Of a stretch of DNA of 64,000 bases, positions 43,721 to 52,460 are shown piece by piece (position 1 is the first letter of the stretch; each line of letters opens with the position of its first letter). The stretch covers positions 3,549,623-3,613,622 of the forward strand of contig NZ_CP193934.1 of assembly GCF_050859505.1 (NCBI RefSeq), read 5' to 3'. The translations under genes and the position numbers were made by a program. The notes beneath the pieces are model-generated. The model was not told the DNA's origin and made no database searches. It was given only the letters and a program-made list of their open reading frames with translations. This DNA comes from Marinirhabdus sp050859505. GTDB lineage: Bacteria; Bacteroidota; Bacteroidia; Flavobacteriales; Flavobacteriaceae.

Positions 43721-45802
43721 TCCTGGAGCATCGTTCCCACCACCACAATCTGGAGCACCAAGATCTGGAGTAGCAAATAATGTAGAGCCTAAAATGGTTT
43801 CACCGCAAGCAATTGATGTTGCGTCGTCACAAAGGTCATTATCTGCGACTGGGTTACAGCTAACTTCTAAACTGTAAGCACCTGCACTTGCAGCTCCAAA
43901 TCCTTCAACTGCTACATAATACGTAGTAGTACCATCGGATACAAAAGATACCTGAGACTGAAAAGCACAGAAATCATCATTGTTAGCCACTTGAGTACCT
44001 CCACAAGAATCATAAACCGTTAATCTTGAATCATACGATGTCCCTCCGTCACAAAGGGAGAATGTCACAAATTCTTCAGCACCAGTTCCTGTGTAAGAGT
44101 ACCAAGCATCTGGAGAGGTATTAAATCCACCTGTATCTGAATTAGTAGTAGTATCACCTGTTTCAACATCGCCACAAGACATTGCAATGGCACCAGCACA
44201 TTCGTCGAAAGTTGGAACCTGCATAAAATTAATGTCCATTACTAAATCTGGGACACCGCCACCTATACCACACGCACTTGATGGCATCCAAGTAGTACAA
44301 CCAGTTCCAAATAAATTATCGGTATCTTCCCAAGCAGATTCACCGTCATTTCCATCGGTAGCTGTAAACCAAAACCATTGCCCTGCTAAACCAAATTCCA
44401 TACTAACAGCAACGGACACAAAATAGACCGTATCTCCCATAAGGTTAATTTGTGAGGAAGGTGTTAACGTGAAAACTCCAATTCCAGCTGGGTCAATTGT
44501 TGCAGCATCATACGATTCTGTATAAAGCAAAGTTCCTGGTACACCACCATTATCGTTATAAATATTTAAGACAATTTCAGAATTAGGATCATTTAACGCG
44601 CCACCCGGCATTGTAAAAAAACCAGAAGCGGTTATATCACAAATAGCCGCAGCTTGAGTCGAAGCTAATGGAATTACAAAATCATCTGCAGAGATTCCGC
44701 GCCCATTAAAATCCGGAAAAATTTGTGATGCAGATCCTGAGGTAGTAGTTAACGTATTCGCATAATTAATATCACACACTGGACCGCCACCACCACACAC
44801 AATACCAGAATCAGTCACATCATCTCCTCCTATCAAAGCACCTGATGCTACAACGGAACCTCCACACAGTATTTGGTATGAAGGGGTATTATCATTGAAT
44901 GTACCCATAGCTTCCATATAAAACTCAAGGGGTGCATTTGCTGTAGTAACCATACTCGTTTCGTCATAACCACCTCCACCTGGAGCGTAATTCCCTCCAC
45001 TTAGTATAACTGCTGTGGTATTATCCCGTAATTCCCATGAAACTTCGTCACCAAATCCAGCGCCAAAAATTCTAACAGTCCATTCGTCACCACCACCGCC
45101 ACCACTAACATCGTATGTGACACCTCCATTCCACACACGTGGATTGAAAATTGGACCCGTAAAAGGAACATTACTTCCAGACCCAAGGTCTATAGTTAAG
45201 TCTGCGTTTGCGTATTGTTGGTTTGTACCGTCACCGTTTGTATAGGTGTGACTATGGGCTCCATCAAGAACCAGAGCTATTGCATACGTAGTACTTGCCA
45301 ATAATGTAATTGGAGCTGCAAATGTTGCTGTAGACGGTAAACCTATTCCAGCACCAGTTCCTGCGCCAGTACCAACAGGTGCACCCCAAGGTGCAGGATT
45401 GTCTTGATTTCCAACATAGGTTCCAACAAATGCATACATATCTACTGTAAAAGCACCAGTTCCAGTGTTCATATCTACACTTGAAATGTCTATATCTTGC
45501 GGCCCAACGGTTATATCAAAATAAACGGTACCTCCAGGGTCACCACCATTCCCACCTGCGTAGAGGGTTGAAAGTGTTGTGGCAAATGCATTTCTGTTTT
45601 TAACAATTTTTGCATTTGGATGGTACGCATGCATGTTGCCATCGTCTCCAAGAAGCATTTCTACAGCGCCACTCTGAGTGCTTGTAGTTTGCGAATTAGC
45701 AGTTCTATTTTGCATTTCACTTGAAACAGCCTGCTTTTGCAGTTGCTGAGCGAATCCAAAAGAACATACTAACATAAGCATTAGTAAGGTAATTTTTTTC
45801 AT
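42788..45802 (-). CDS. Large secreted protein with PPC-like repeats and T9SS sorting domain
   Basis: 1004 residues with signal peptide MKKITLLMLMLVCSFGFAQ. A beta-rich N-terminal half includes Gly/Thr-rich stretches and two segments for jelly-roll-like folds (about 90-330, 340-540). Three modules follow: two related Cys-containing pre-peptidase-C-like domains (CAGAIAMSCGDVETGDT..., CDDATSIACGETILGST...) and a third starting NDRIANSIDVDEIGFPY. The end is a type A sorting domain (FPNPANNELNLDAG ... IYKIVKQ). It is likely exported by T9SS and anchored at the surface as an adhesin-like or substrate-binding protein. Its 3' third nearly duplicates that of the next gene. Confidence 0.85.
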   Translation of the reverse strand: MKKITLLMLMLVCSFGFAQQLQKQAVSSEMQNRTANSQTTSTQSGAVEMLLGDDGNMHAYHPNAKIVKNRNAFATTLSTLYAGGNGGDPGGTVYFDITVGPQDIDISSVDMNTGTGAFTVDMYAFVGTYVGNQDNPAPWGAPVGTGAGTGAGIGLPSTATFAAPITLLASTTYAIALVLDGAHSHTYTNGDGTNQQYANADLTIDLGSGSNVPFTGPIFNPRVWNGGVTYDVSGGGGGDEWTVRIFGAGFGDEVSWELRDNTTAVILSGGNYAPGGGGYDETSMVTTANAPLEFYMEAMGTFNDNTPSYQILCGGSVVASGALIGGDDVTDSGIVCGGGGPVCDINYANTLTTTSGSASQIFPDFNGRGISADDFVIPLASTQAAAICDITASGFFTMPGGALNDPNSEIVLNIYNDNGGVPGTLLYTESYDAATIDPAGIGVFTLTPSSQINLMGDTVYFVSVAVSMEFGLAGQWFWFTATDGNDGESAWEDTDNLFGTGCTTWMPSSACGIGGGVPDLVMDINFMQVPTFDECAGAIAMSCGDVETGDTTTNSDTGGFNTSPDAWYSYTGTGAEEFVTFSLCDGGTSYDSRLTVYDSCGGTQVANNDDFCAFQSQVSFVSDGTTTYYVAVEGFGAASAGAYSLEVSCNPVADNDLCDDATSIACGETILGSTLFATPDLGAPDCGGGNDAPGVWYKIEDTSGLVTDYTVSLCDGGTTYDSKLVIYSGDDCGTLVCVAENDDSCDLQSEVSFQGDGVSTYYILVNGFFLTGASGDFSLNLSCTPVPPPNDRIANSIDVDEIGFPYTDPAVPMPAATTEAGSPADCDNAGVLGVWYNFVAEIGGTATATVTSPAGYTSVTFYTAPTETAMETELTLVPWFDNQCVPGVTTSIPVVAGQAYYVYVANHEGITDIVIDGDFFLGVGDAVVDGFTYFPNPANNELNLDAGTRGIDSATIYNILGQTVVDQKVGASSTRLDVANLSVGTYIMKVVVEGEVGIYKIVKQ

Positions 45803-45883
45803 AATATAATAAAGTTTAGTTAATTTATGTTAAATCTAGTTTTTTTTTATGTAATTACCTAATAGTGAGCCTTGTATTTTTGT

Positions 45884-45920
45884 AAAAAAAAAGCCTTCCC
45901 AAATACATTGGGAAGGCTTT
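45884..45920 (-). terminator. Terminator of the 958-residue T9SS protein gene
   Basis: Perfect 11-bp stem AAAGCCTTCCC / GGGAAGGCTTT with a 9-nt loop, followed on the minus strand by a T run. It lies 26 nt after the stop codon. Confidence 0.88.
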
Positions 45921-45946
45921 AAATTTAAAGTTTTGTATACTAGAGA

Positions 45947-46880
45947 TTATTGCTTTACAATCTTGTAAGTTCCAACCTCTCCTTCAACAATTACTTTCAT
46001 AATGTAAGTTCCAACACTTAAGTTGGCAACATTAAGACGTGTGTTGCTAGCACCAACTTTCTGGTCCACAACTGTCTGTCCTAAGATATTATAAATAGTT
46101 GCACTGTCTATCCTACGTGTTCCTGCATCCAGGTTCAACTCATTGTTGGCCGGGTTAGGGAAATACGTAAATCCGTCTACAACAGCATCACCTACACCAA
46201 GGAAGAAATCTCCATCTATTACAATATCTGTAATTCCCTCGTGATTTGCTACATATACATAGTAAGCTTGTCCTGCTACTACTGGAATTGATGTAGTCAC
46301 GCCTGGCACACACTGGTTATCGAACCAAGGAACCAACGTAAGCTCTGTTTCCGTAGCAGCTTCAGTTGGAGCTGTATAGAACGTTACAGAAGTATATCCT
46401 GCTGGAGATGTTACCGTTGCTGTAGCGGTACCTCCAATTTCTGCAACAAAGTTATACCATACACCTAAAACCCCTGCGTTATCACAGTCTGCTGGACTTC
46501 CAGCTTCTGTAGTTGCTGCTGGCATGGCCACTGCTGGATCTGTATAAGGGAAGCCTATTTCGTCTACATCAATAGAATTTGCGATTCTATCGTTTGGTGG
46601 TGGTACTGGAGTACAAGACAAGTTTAGTGAGAAATCACCATTACTTGTTGTTCCAAAACCGTTTACTAAAATATAGTAGGTAGAACTTCCATCCCCTTGG
46701 AATGAAACCTCAGATTGAAGACCACAAGAATCATCATTTTCAGCAACACAAACTAGTGTTCCACAATCTCCTGAATATATTACCAACTTACTGTCATACG
46801 TAGTACCTCCATCACATAATGATACGGTATAGTCTGTAACCAATCCTGAAGTATCATTTATTTGATACCACAATCCTGGA
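45947..46880 (-). repeat. Duplicated 3' region, copy 2
   Basis: Partner of 42788-43720. Module NDRIANS... and the sorting domain are almost residue-identical between the two proteins. Confidence 0.8.
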
Positions 46881-48823
46881 GAAGCGTTTCCTGCTCCACA
46901 GTCTGGGGCGCCAGGATCTGATGACGCTCCATTTGCAGTACTTCCTAATACGGTTTCACCACAACTAATAGAGCCAGCAGTTTCGCAATCGTCTAAAGGA
47001 ACCACACATGTTAAAGCTAAGCTATATGCTCCAGAACCAGTGCCAAATCCTTCAACAGCTATATAATAAGTAGTTGTACCATCTGATGTAAATGTAACTT
47101 CAGATTGAAGACCACAAGAATCGTCATTATCTATAACCACAGCACCTCCACAAGAATCATAAACAGTTAATATTGAGTCATAGCTTGTTGCACCGTCACA
47201 TAATGAAAGTGTAATAATCTCTAAGAAACCACTACCTGTATAAGAATACCACGCGTCTGGAGAAGCATTGGCTCCACCAGTGTTTGTATAATTTGCAGTA
47301 TCTCCCGTTTCAATAGCTCCACAATCCATTGCAATGGCATCAACACAGTCATCATTAGTAATGATAACAGCATCTGTATCTGGTACACTTACCCAAGTAA
47401 CTTCAGAATTAGCAGGGTCATTAATATTACCCACAACTGTGGTCGCGCCTGTCGTAATATTTACAGATCTCCATTCTGCGCGAGCAGCTCCGGGATTGTA
47501 TGCAGCTAAAAATAAAGTATCACTATTTGGATCCCATGTCATTCCTTGTGCAAAATTAGCATCAAAACCGGTAGCACCTACCAAAGTGGCAACACCAGTA
47601 ACCAGATCTATGGTATAGATTTCATCAGTACCTAAATCGTGAACATACATTATACCTGCTCCTGTAATGGCAATATCTGCAAGGCCAGCACTACCTGTTC
47701 CTGTAATAGGGGCAATTAGCGTAGAGGCACCCGTAGCCGTATCTATAGTATATAAATCAAGATTCGTATCAAAACCATACAGTACCCCATCTACTGGGTT
47801 AGAAGAGAAACCAACATATCCTTCGGTCATAGGCCCTACAAGTGTGTAAGCCCCTGTTGCGATATCTACACTGTATAAAGTACTTATTAATGTTGTTGTA
47901 TTTAGTGTAGCTACATATGCAGTTCCAGCATTGCTAGTATCAACATCTCCAGCCAATTCAAAATCTCCATCATTAGCACCAAGTGAAAGAGATGTAAATA
48001 CCTCAGGTGCAACTGGATCAAAACTTCCGTACATATTCAAATTAAATGCCTCAAAACCATAAGCAATTGGCGTACCGCCACCGCCGCCACCGCCGGCAGG
48101 TACTACCTCAGCTTCCCAGCCACAAGTATTAACCACACCACTAAATCTGGAAGCAAAAGTTAAGCTACCATTAGTAGAAGTAAAAGTTGTCATACCTGCA
48201 TTGATCATGTCAACGAGTTCATCACCGTCTACAGAACTATTCCAAAGTTCTGGGTCACCTGAAGTAGGATTCGCAGCAGATCCACTACCATTTGTGGCAG
48301 TAACGGGACCTGAGCCGTCAAAAATGGCAAACCAGTCAAAATTTCCAAAGACTCTGAAAGAATTGAAGGTTACCGAAATCTGTTCACCCGGAGGGGCATC
48401 AAGGGTCGTAACTGTGATACAGTCACAATTTGGATAATCACCTGGGTCTCCTGAAGAAGTCGTTGAACAATCACCTCCTGGGCCGCCATTTATTCCATCA
48501 GATGGATCATAGATGAAGTCTCCTACATTTGCCACGAAGGTTTCAGTGGCACCCGCCGTAGGAATAATGTCTGCCAAACGATTCACAGAACTAGATCGCT
48601 TGTATGCTTTTATAAGCGCTATTTCTTCTGAAGTAAAATAATTTGTAAGTGGCATAGCAGTTGTGCCAATGTTTTCGAATCTATTTACAAGGTCCTGAAC
48701 ATTAGTGCTCTGACCTTGTACTGCTTTCGCTGCCTGAATTTCCGCCATTTCTGCCGGTGTTTGCGCAAAGAGTGTTCCGACAAAGCAGAACATCATTGCC
48801 CATAAAAGGGTAGTTTTTCTCAT
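45947..48823 (-). CDS. Large secreted CUB/beta-propeller protein with PPC-like repeats and T9SS sorting domain
   Basis: 958 residues with a signal peptide (MRKTTLLWAMMFCFVGTLFAQ). The N-terminal region (about 90-250) looks like a CUB-type domain with Cys pairs (GGDCSTTSS, PNCDCITVTTLD, NTCGWEAEV). A six-stranded propeller-like part (about 265-480) has repeats such as LYSVDIATGAYTLVGPM and IYTIDLVTGVATLVGA. Two PPC-like modules, the NDRIANSIDVDEIGFPY module and the type A sorting domain follow as in the adjacent gene. It is probably surface-exposed. The two proteins differ fully at the N-terminus but share their C-terminal third. Confidence 0.85.
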   Translation of the reverse strand: MRKTTLLWAMMFCFVGTLFAQTPAEMAEIQAAKAVQGQSTNVQDLVNRFENIGTTAMPLTNYFTSEEIALIKAYKRSSSVNRLADIIPTAGATETFVANVGDFIYDPSDGINGGPGGDCSTTSSGDPGDYPNCDCITVTTLDAPPGEQISVTFNSFRVFGNFDWFAIFDGSGPVTATNGSGSAANPTSGDPELWNSSVDGDELVDMINAGMTTFTSTNGSLTFASRFSGVVNTCGWEAEVVPAGGGGGGGTPIAYGFEAFNLNMYGSFDPVAPEVFTSLSLGANDGDFELAGDVDTSNAGTAYVATLNTTTLISTLYSVDIATGAYTLVGPMTEGYVGFSSNPVDGVLYGFDTNLDLYTIDTATGASTLIAPITGTGSAGLADIAITGAGIMYVHDLGTDEIYTIDLVTGVATLVGATGFDANFAQGMTWDPNSDTLFLAAYNPGAARAEWRSVNITTGATTVVGNINDPANSEVTWVSVPDTDAVIITNDDCVDAIAMDCGAIETGDTANYTNTGGANASPDAWYSYTGSGFLEIITLSLCDGATSYDSILTVYDSCGGAVVIDNDDSCGLQSEVTFTSDGTTTYYIAVEGFGTGSGAYSLALTCVVPLDDCETAGSISCGETVLGSTANGASSDPGAPDCGAGNASPGLWYQINDTSGLVTDYTVSLCDGGTTYDSKLVIYSGDCGTLVCVAENDDSCGLQSEVSFQGDGSSTYYILVNGFGTTSNGDFSLNLSCTPVPPPNDRIANSIDVDEIGFPYTDPAVAMPAATTEAGSPADCDNAGVLGVWYNFVAEIGGTATATVTSPAGYTSVTFYTAPTEAATETELTLVPWFDNQCVPGVTTSIPVVAGQAYYVYVANHEGITDIVIDGDFFLGVGDAVVDGFTYFPNPANNELNLDAGTRRIDSATIYNILGQTVVDQKVGASNTRLNVANLSVGTYIMKVIVEGEVGTYKIVKQ

Positions 48824-48852
48824 AATACGTTTAAATTTTAGTTAACTTTTCT

Positions 48853-48883
48853 TAAAAGTATCTAAAATTTATCATAATGACAA
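48853..48883 (-). promoter_or_regulatory. Putative promoter of CUB/propeller T9SS gene
   Basis: On the minus strand TTG (48881-48883), 20-nt spacer, then TACTTTTA (7 of 8 to TAnnTTTG). The ATG is 29 nt further on. Confidence 0.5.
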
Positions 48884-48912
48884 TATAATTCGATAAAATT
48901 AGAGTATTCCCG

Positions 48913-48970
48913 ATAAACATCATAAAAAATCCGCCAAGAGAACATCTGGCGGATTTTTTATGATGTTTAT
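48913..48970 (-). terminator. Terminator of fabI with 24-bp perfect stem
   Basis: The arms 48913-48936 and 48947-48970 are exact inverted copies around a 10-nt loop, containing AAAAAATCCGCCA / TGGCGGATTTTTT. The T run on the minus strand is part of the stem. It begins 10 nt after the fabI stop. The stem is longer than in the other terminators in this window. Confidence 0.85.
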
Positions 48971-48980
48971 GAGGTCTTAT

Positions 48981-49799
48981 TTACTCAGTTTCAACAAATT
49001 TTTCCATTACCAAATCACTCACTCCCATATTGCTGAAACCTCCGTCGTTAAATAAATTCTGGAGCGTTACGCGCTTGGTTAGATCACTAAACATTGCAAT
49101 GGTATAATTGGCGCAATCTTCAGCAGTTGCGTTGCCCAAGGGAGACATTTTTTCAGCATAGGCAATAAAGCCATCAAATCCTTTTACACCTTGTCCAGCA
49201 GTAGTTGGGGTTGGTGATTGCGAAATCGTGTTCACACGCACTTTTTTATCTTTTCCGAAGAAATATCCAAAACTTCTAGCAATAGACTCCAAATACGCTT
49301 TATTATCGGCCATATCGTTATAATCTGGGAATACACGTTGTGCCGCCATATAGGTTAATGCGACAATGCTTCCCCATTCATTCATAGCATCTTTTTTGTA
49401 CAAAGTCTGCATAGTTTTATGGAAAGAACCCGCCGAAACGTCCCACCCTTTATGCGTCCAATCGTAATTCTGATCTGTGTAATGTTTGCCTTTTCTTACG
49501 TTTACAGACATCCCTATAGAGTGGAGTACAAAATCTAATTTTCCACCTAAAATCTCCATAGCTTGCTCCACTAAATTTTCAAGATCTTCTATGTTGGTTG
49601 CATCTGCAGGAATGATCTGAGATCCGGTTTTTTCTGCCAACGTTTTAATCTGCCCCATACGCATAGCAATAGGCGCATTTGTAAGTACAAAAGTTCCACC
49701 TTCTTCGTGAATGCGTTCCGCAGTTTTCCAAGCAATAGAATGCTCATCCAATGCTCCAAAAATAATTCCTTTTTTTCCTTTTAATAGATTGTATGCCAT
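48981..49799 (-). CDS. fabI: Enoyl-[acyl-carrier-protein] reductase (NADH)
   Basis: 272 residues, the last reductive step of fatty-acid elongation. The N-terminus KGIIFGALDEHSIAWKTAERI is the FabI form of the nucleotide-binding site. The active-site group Tyr-x2-Met-x3-Lys is seen in YNDMADNK (about 158-165), preceded by LTYMAAQRV. It stands alone between its terminator and recN. It provides fatty acid synthesis, in contrast to the degradative genes at 19-26 kb. Confidence 0.95.
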   Translation of the reverse strand: MAYNLLKGKKGIIFGALDEHSIAWKTAERIHEEGGTFVLTNAPIAMRMGQIKTLAEKTGSQIIPADATNIEDLENLVEQAMEILGGKLDFVLHSIGMSVNVRKGKHYTDQNYDWTHKGWDVSAGSFHKTMQTLYKKDAMNEWGSIVALTYMAAQRVFPDYNDMADNKAYLESIARSFGYFFGKDKKVRVNTISQSPTPTTAGQGVKGFDGFIAYAEKMSPLGNATAEDCANYTIAMFSDLTKRVTLQNLFNDGGFSNMGVSDLVMEKFVETE

Positions 49800-49836
49800 G
49801 GGTATATTGTTTACTATTATTTTTTTTGTTGGTATG

Positions 49837-49844
49837 CAAATATA
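49837..49844 (-). promoter_or_regulatory. -7 promoter element of fabI
   Basis: TATATTTG on the minus strand, exact TAnnTTTG, 37 nt before the ATG. No clear -33 element. Confidence 0.5.
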
Positions 49845-49847
49845 CAG

Positions 49848-51500
49848 TTAATTGCGCAATTGTTTAGCGTGCGCCAAGGCCGAATCCGTCAACGTATGAC
49901 CGCCAATCATTTGAGCAATTTCTACAATACGTTCTTCTTCGGTAAGCTGCTTTAACTGTGTGGTAGTAACGTTATGTATATCTTCTTTGTACACTTTTAT
50001 TTGCTGATTTCCTTTCGCGGCAATTTGGGGTAAATGCGTAATACTACATACCTGCATTGTGCTACTCATTTGCTCCATAATGGTTGCCATTTGCTGTGCA
50101 ATTTCACCCGAAACACCTGTATCAATTTCATCAAAAATAAGGGTAGGTAAATTTTTATAGCTTGCCAAAACAGCTTTTATAGACAACATTATTCGGCTTA
50201 ATTCTCCTCCTGAAGCTACTTTTTTAAGCGCTCCAAATTGCGCTCCTTTGTTGGCCGTAAAAAGCAAATCTAAAGCATCGGTTCCTTGTGCTGTAAATTC
50301 TGAAATTTTAGTCATCTTAAACTGAAACTGCGCATTGGGTAATCCCAGCATTTTCAAGAATGTTTCTAACTGATTTTTAAGTTTTGGAATCACCTCTAAT
50401 CTGGTTTTATGAAGTTTTTCTGAAACTTCCAACAAACTCTCTTTTGCTGTTGTAACGGAAGCTTCCAACATCGCAATTCGATTGTCTACATTGGCAGTTT
50501 CGTCTATTTTAAAGGCTAAATCATTTTCAATCGCTATCAATTCTTCAACCGTGGCAACCGTGTGCTTTTGCTGAAGTTTATACAGGGTTTGTAAGGTAGC
50601 TTGTATTTGAAACAATGCTGAAGGATCTGCTTCCAGATTTTCAGCTTGCGTTGCCACTTCTTCCTCTATATCTTCCAACTCAATGAGCACACTGTTTAAA
50701 CGCTCCCAAAGCGTCTCATATTCCGAAGAAAAAGATTTAATTTTTCCTAACTGCAAACGGGCTTCTTTGGCAGTTTCCAACACGCCAACTTGCTCGTCAG
50801 AAAATAATTTTGAAACACTTGCCAGGCTTTCCTGGATGGTTTCGGCATTGTTCAGTTTTTCGTAGGTTCCTTCTAACGCTACTTGATCAACTTTTGAAAG
50901 CTTTGCTTCTTGTAGTTCGGTATATAAAAAGGTATGGTAATCTAGTTCTTTAGCACTTGTCTCCTTTTCAGCAACAAGAGTTCGCAATTCGCTTTGTAAT
51001 TTTTTAAAGTCCTGCAAACCTTCAACATAGTTTTGCAGGAGCACATCATTCCCCGCCACGGCATCAATCACTTCTAATTGATTTTTTTCGGAAAGCAAGG
51101 AGCGTGTTTCGTGCTGACTGTGAATATCTACCAGCCGTTCTCCTAATTGCTGTAATTGCTGTAAGGTAACAGGAGTATCGTTAACAAAGGCCCGGGATTT
51201 TCCAGAAGGCAAAATTTCACGACGTATAATAGTATGATCTTCGTAATCCAGATCTAGCGTTTCAAATAATTCTTCCAACTTGTAAACAGCTATTCTAAAA
51301 TCGCCTTCTATAATGCACTTTTTAGCAGAATTTTTCACACTACTATTATCGGCTCGTTTTCCTAAAAGCAAGGAAAGAGCACCCAGTAATATAGATTTTC
51401 CTGCACCAGTTTCACCTGTAATTGTAGTAAGACCAGTAGAGAAAGCCACCTTAATATCATCTATTAAGGCATAGTTTTTTATGGAAAGTTGGGTTAGCAA
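49848..51500 (-). CDS. recN: DNA repair protein RecN
   Basis: 550 residues, an SMC-like ATPase for double-strand break repair. Walker A GETGAGKSILLGAL (about 30), long coiled coils in the middle (about 160-390), signature VASGGELSRIMLSIKAVL and Walker B PTLIFDEIDTGVSGE. It starts with TTG at 51500 (LTQLSIKNYALIDDIKV after the initiator), which matches the usual N-terminus; no ATG is available upstream in frame. Its promoter appears to be its own, separate from coaBC-DUF4835. Confidence 0.95.
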   Translation of the reverse strand: MLTQLSIKNYALIDDIKVAFSTGLTTITGETGAGKSILLGALSLLLGKRADNSSVKNSAKKCIIEGDFRIAVYKLEELFETLDLDYEDHTIIRREILPSGKSRAFVNDTPVTLQQLQQLGERLVDIHSQHETRSLLSEKNQLEVIDAVAGNDVLLQNYVEGLQDFKKLQSELRTLVAEKETSAKELDYHTFLYTELQEAKLSKVDQVALEGTYEKLNNAETIQESLASVSKLFSDEQVGVLETAKEARLQLGKIKSFSSEYETLWERLNSVLIELEDIEEEVATQAENLEADPSALFQIQATLQTLYKLQQKHTVATVEELIAIENDLAFKIDETANVDNRIAMLEASVTTAKESLLEVSEKLHKTRLEVIPKLKNQLETFLKMLGLPNAQFQFKMTKISEFTAQGTDALDLLFTANKGAQFGALKKVASGGELSRIMLSIKAVLASYKNLPTLIFDEIDTGVSGEIAQQMATIMEQMSSTMQVCSITHLPQIAAKGNQQIKVYKEDIHNVTTTQLKQLTEEERIVEIAQMIGGHTLTDSALAHAKQLRN

Positions 51501-51520
51501 GGCACGTTTGTTTTGTGCTA

Positions 51521-51549
51521 CTAAGATAGCAGAAGTTTACTTATTTCAA
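51521..51549 (-). promoter_or_regulatory. Putative promoter of recN
   Basis: Minus-strand TTG (51547-51549), 18-nt spacer and TATCTTAG (7 of 8 to TAnnTTTG), 20 nt before the TTG start codon. Confidence 0.5.
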
Positions 51550-51569
51550 CACGAAAGACAGCTGAAATC

Positions 51570-52460
51570 CTAAAACTTAATATCTGCCCAAGTACTTCTT
51601 CTGGTAGGTGCCATACGGTTTAAATTTTCTATAAATTGCGTGATGTTCACCTTAGGACCTCCGCTAAATATAGCGGCAATTTCATCACTTTTCGCATCAA
51701 AGAAAGTACGTAATATAAAAGAATTGGGTCTGCGATCGTTAATGCTCTTTAGGCTCTGTATCGCTTCTTGCACCTTTGTTTTGGAAACCTTCGGATCTCT
51801 TTGCATAGCATCCATTCCTTCTATGTGATAGATATACATAGCTTCGTGAAATTCTTGATACACATTACTTAACAACGCATCATTATATCTAAATCTGGAC
51901 TGAATTCCATCTGTAGACTTCCAGCCAGAAAAGTTGCTAGAGGCTGCTGTATTTACAATTTGTTTGGCAGTTTCAAAATAAGGAGCTCCCCCATTTAATT
52001 CGAACGTGTCCGCATCCAAACCAATAACCGTATATACGTGATATGCCAAAACCGACATCAAATTAGAATCGAAAGTATTGATGTTAAATGTAAGTGGTTG
52101 AAATTCTACATAATCGAACGAAAATTGCTTGTCGTTATAATTGTAAATAGGACTATCATACGTAGAGCCATATACTGGACGTGAGGCCTGTACCTGTAAA
52201 GTCCCTCCAAAAGAATCTCCATCGTACGAATTTAAAATAAGTGTAAAATTACAATCAATCCGCTCTTGGTTCAAAAACTTTTTATTAGTCCATTGGGTAT
52301 TGTTGATAAAATCTGTCAACTGGTTCTCCAAGGTTCTAAAAACTTGCTGATTGGGCTGTCCTGTTTGTTCTGCGTCTATCGTAATACTAGCGTTTAACTC
52401 CTGTGCACCCGCAGTAAAGCTAGCAAATAATACGACTATTGAAAGTAAAATCTTATGCAT
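51570..52460 (-). CDS. DUF4835 family exported protein
   Basis: 296 residues with a signal peptide (MHKILLSIVVLFASFTAGAQ). The mature part opens ELNASITIDAEQTGQPNQQVFRTLE and has a long beta/alpha body with YNYNDKQFSFDYVEFQPL and a C-terminal FNLxRMAPTRRSTWADIKF-like ending typical of this family. The start overlaps the coaBC end by 8 nt, so translation is coupled. Conserved with coaBC and recN in Bacteroidota; its role, probably envelope-related, is unknown. Confidence 0.88.
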   Translation of the reverse strand: MHKILLSIVVLFASFTAGAQELNASITIDAEQTGQPNQQVFRTLENQLTDFINNTQWTNKKFLNQERIDCNFTLILNSYDGDSFGGTLQVQASRPVYGSTYDSPIYNYNDKQFSFDYVEFQPLTFNINTFDSNLMSVLAYHVYTVIGLDADTFELNGGAPYFETAKQIVNTAASSNFSGWKSTDGIQSRFRYNDALLSNVYQEFHEAMYIYHIEGMDAMQRDPKVSKTKVQEAIQSLKSINDRRPNSFILRTFFDAKSDEIAAIFSGGPKVNITQFIENLNRMAPTRRSTWADIKF

